Part shown: positions 63,641 through 64,000 of the stretch, piece by piece
Position numbering within the stretch: position 1 is the first letter of the stretch
Layout: every line of letters begins with the position of its first letter
Source of the DNA: AP-15 sp963795485
GTDB lineage: Bacteria; Pseudomonadota; Alphaproteobacteria; ATCC43930; CGMCC-115725
NCBI GenBank assembly: GCA_963795485.1
Contig: CAWCIL010000034.1
Coordinates: 1-64,000, forward strand
Direction: 5' to 3'
DNA: 64,000 nt
Program-made: the position numbers and the translations under genes
Notes under the pieces: model-generated
Databases searched by the model: none
The model's input: only the letters and a program-made list of their open reading frames with translations
What the model was told of the DNA's origin: nothing

Positions 63641-64000
63641 GTGGCGGTTGCGGACAGCATGACCGAATGGCGGGCGAGCCCGGCCGAACTGGCGCGGATG
63701 CACGACGCGGCAGCGGTCCTCGCCGAGTGCCGCCGCTGGTTCGCGGCGAACCCGCCGGGCCTGCTCGGGGAGATCGCGGCGGGCGAACGGCCGTTCGCCG
63801 AGTGGCGCCATTATCCCGCGGGCGAGGTCTACGATCCGCACACCCATGCCCAGTATTTTTACCACGTCCACCCGGCGGCCGGGCGTTTGGCTCGCGAGCA
63901 CGGCCACTTTCACACCTTTTTGCGCGCCGAAGGCATCCCGGCGGGAATGGCGCCGGTGGTCTTGCCGGAGACCGCGGTCGCCGATGCGGCGCGGCCGTTG
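63641..64000 (+). CDS. Conserved His-rich protein, partial (runs off the window)
   Basis: An open frame from GTG 63641 to the edge, 120 codons seen. GGGAG ends 7 bases before it; ATG 63659 is an alternative. It begins SMTEWRASPAELARMHDAAA and has a striking segment HYPAGEVYDPHTHAQYFYH and EHGHFHTFLRAEG, with His spaced for metal binding. No stop codon is reached. I cannot assign it with confidence; DUF6969-like is possible. It follows the Mla operon by 36 bases and may belong to it. Confidence 0.7.
   Translation, partial: MAVADSMTEWRASPAELARMHDAAAVLAECRRWFAANPPGLLGEIAAGERPFAEWRHYPAGEVYDPHTHAQYFYHVHPAAGRLAREHGHFHTFLRAEGIPAGMAPVVLPETAVADAARPL

Noticed and set aside
1..64000. CRISPR arrays, prophage genes, transposases, toxin-antitoxin pairs
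   Set aside because: No regularly spaced repeats and no recognised integrase, transposase, capsid or toxin family in any frame.

Overview
The window is a strongly GC-rich stretch of a bacterial chromosome. Several families typical of Alphaproteobacteria appear in it: GapR (DUF2312), DUF2794, DUF1244, the short bacterial-type ProS without an editing insertion, a proS-lolC-lolD neighbourhood, a STAS-MlaE fusion and an AfArsR-type arsenic repressor. A Rhodospirillales-like soil or water organism fits best, but this is inference from gene content alone. I see no rRNA, tRNA, CRISPR array, phage or intact insertion sequence.

Layout. 1-7 kb: two exported Gln/Gly-rich proteins, a divergent pair of NtaA-type flavin monooxygenases, a fused double-domain class III CoA-transferase, a VOC protein, a Nudix hydrolase and a small lipoprotein. 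7-11 kb: gamma-glutamyltransferase and a serine-glyoxylate-type aminotransferase. 11-16 kb: a candidate small RNA, proS, lolC, lolD and a PfkB (adenosine) kinase. 16-28 kb: DUF202, glgX, a thioesterase, a two-domain VOC protein, a DsbD/ScsB-type protein, a CoxL-like molybdenum enzyme, and a Rieske dioxygenase alpha/beta pair. 28-31 kb: acr3, arsM, arsR, DUF1244, gapR and an SDR remnant. 32-36 kb: quinone oxidoreductase, pirin and a secreted GH42-like glycosidase. 36-42 kb: the rplU-rpmA-obg-proB-proA-nadD/rsfS-rlmH housekeeping run behind a near-consensus promoter. 42-50 kb: a hydantoinase/oxoprolinase A protein, then a branched-chain-type (Liv) ABC importer on the other strand. 50-56 kb: an M28 peptidase-like protein, an SDR, a second VOC protein, modABC, DUF2794 and an L-2-hydroxyglutarate oxidase. 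57-64 kb: alanine dehydrogenase, a methyltransferase, apt, a four-gene Mla/Tll-type lipid transporter and a partial gene at the edge.

How the genes work together. The Liv importer beside hyuA, and GGT beside the aminotransferase, suggest scavenging of amino acid derivatives. The monooxygenase/CoA-transferase and XDH/Rieske groups suggest aromatic or heterocycle catabolism. arsR-arsM-acr3 is a complete sense/methylate/export arsenic module. modABC supplies molybdate, which the CoxL-like enzyme needs.

Data quality. About 20 otherwise intact genes or gene ends carry apparent single-base frameshifts, almost all one-base insertions, many in short homopolymers. These look like sequencing errors rather than gene decay. 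I therefore annotate the restored genes across the shift and list the suspect positions. Restored lengths match family norms; for example both flavin monooxygenases become 444 residues.
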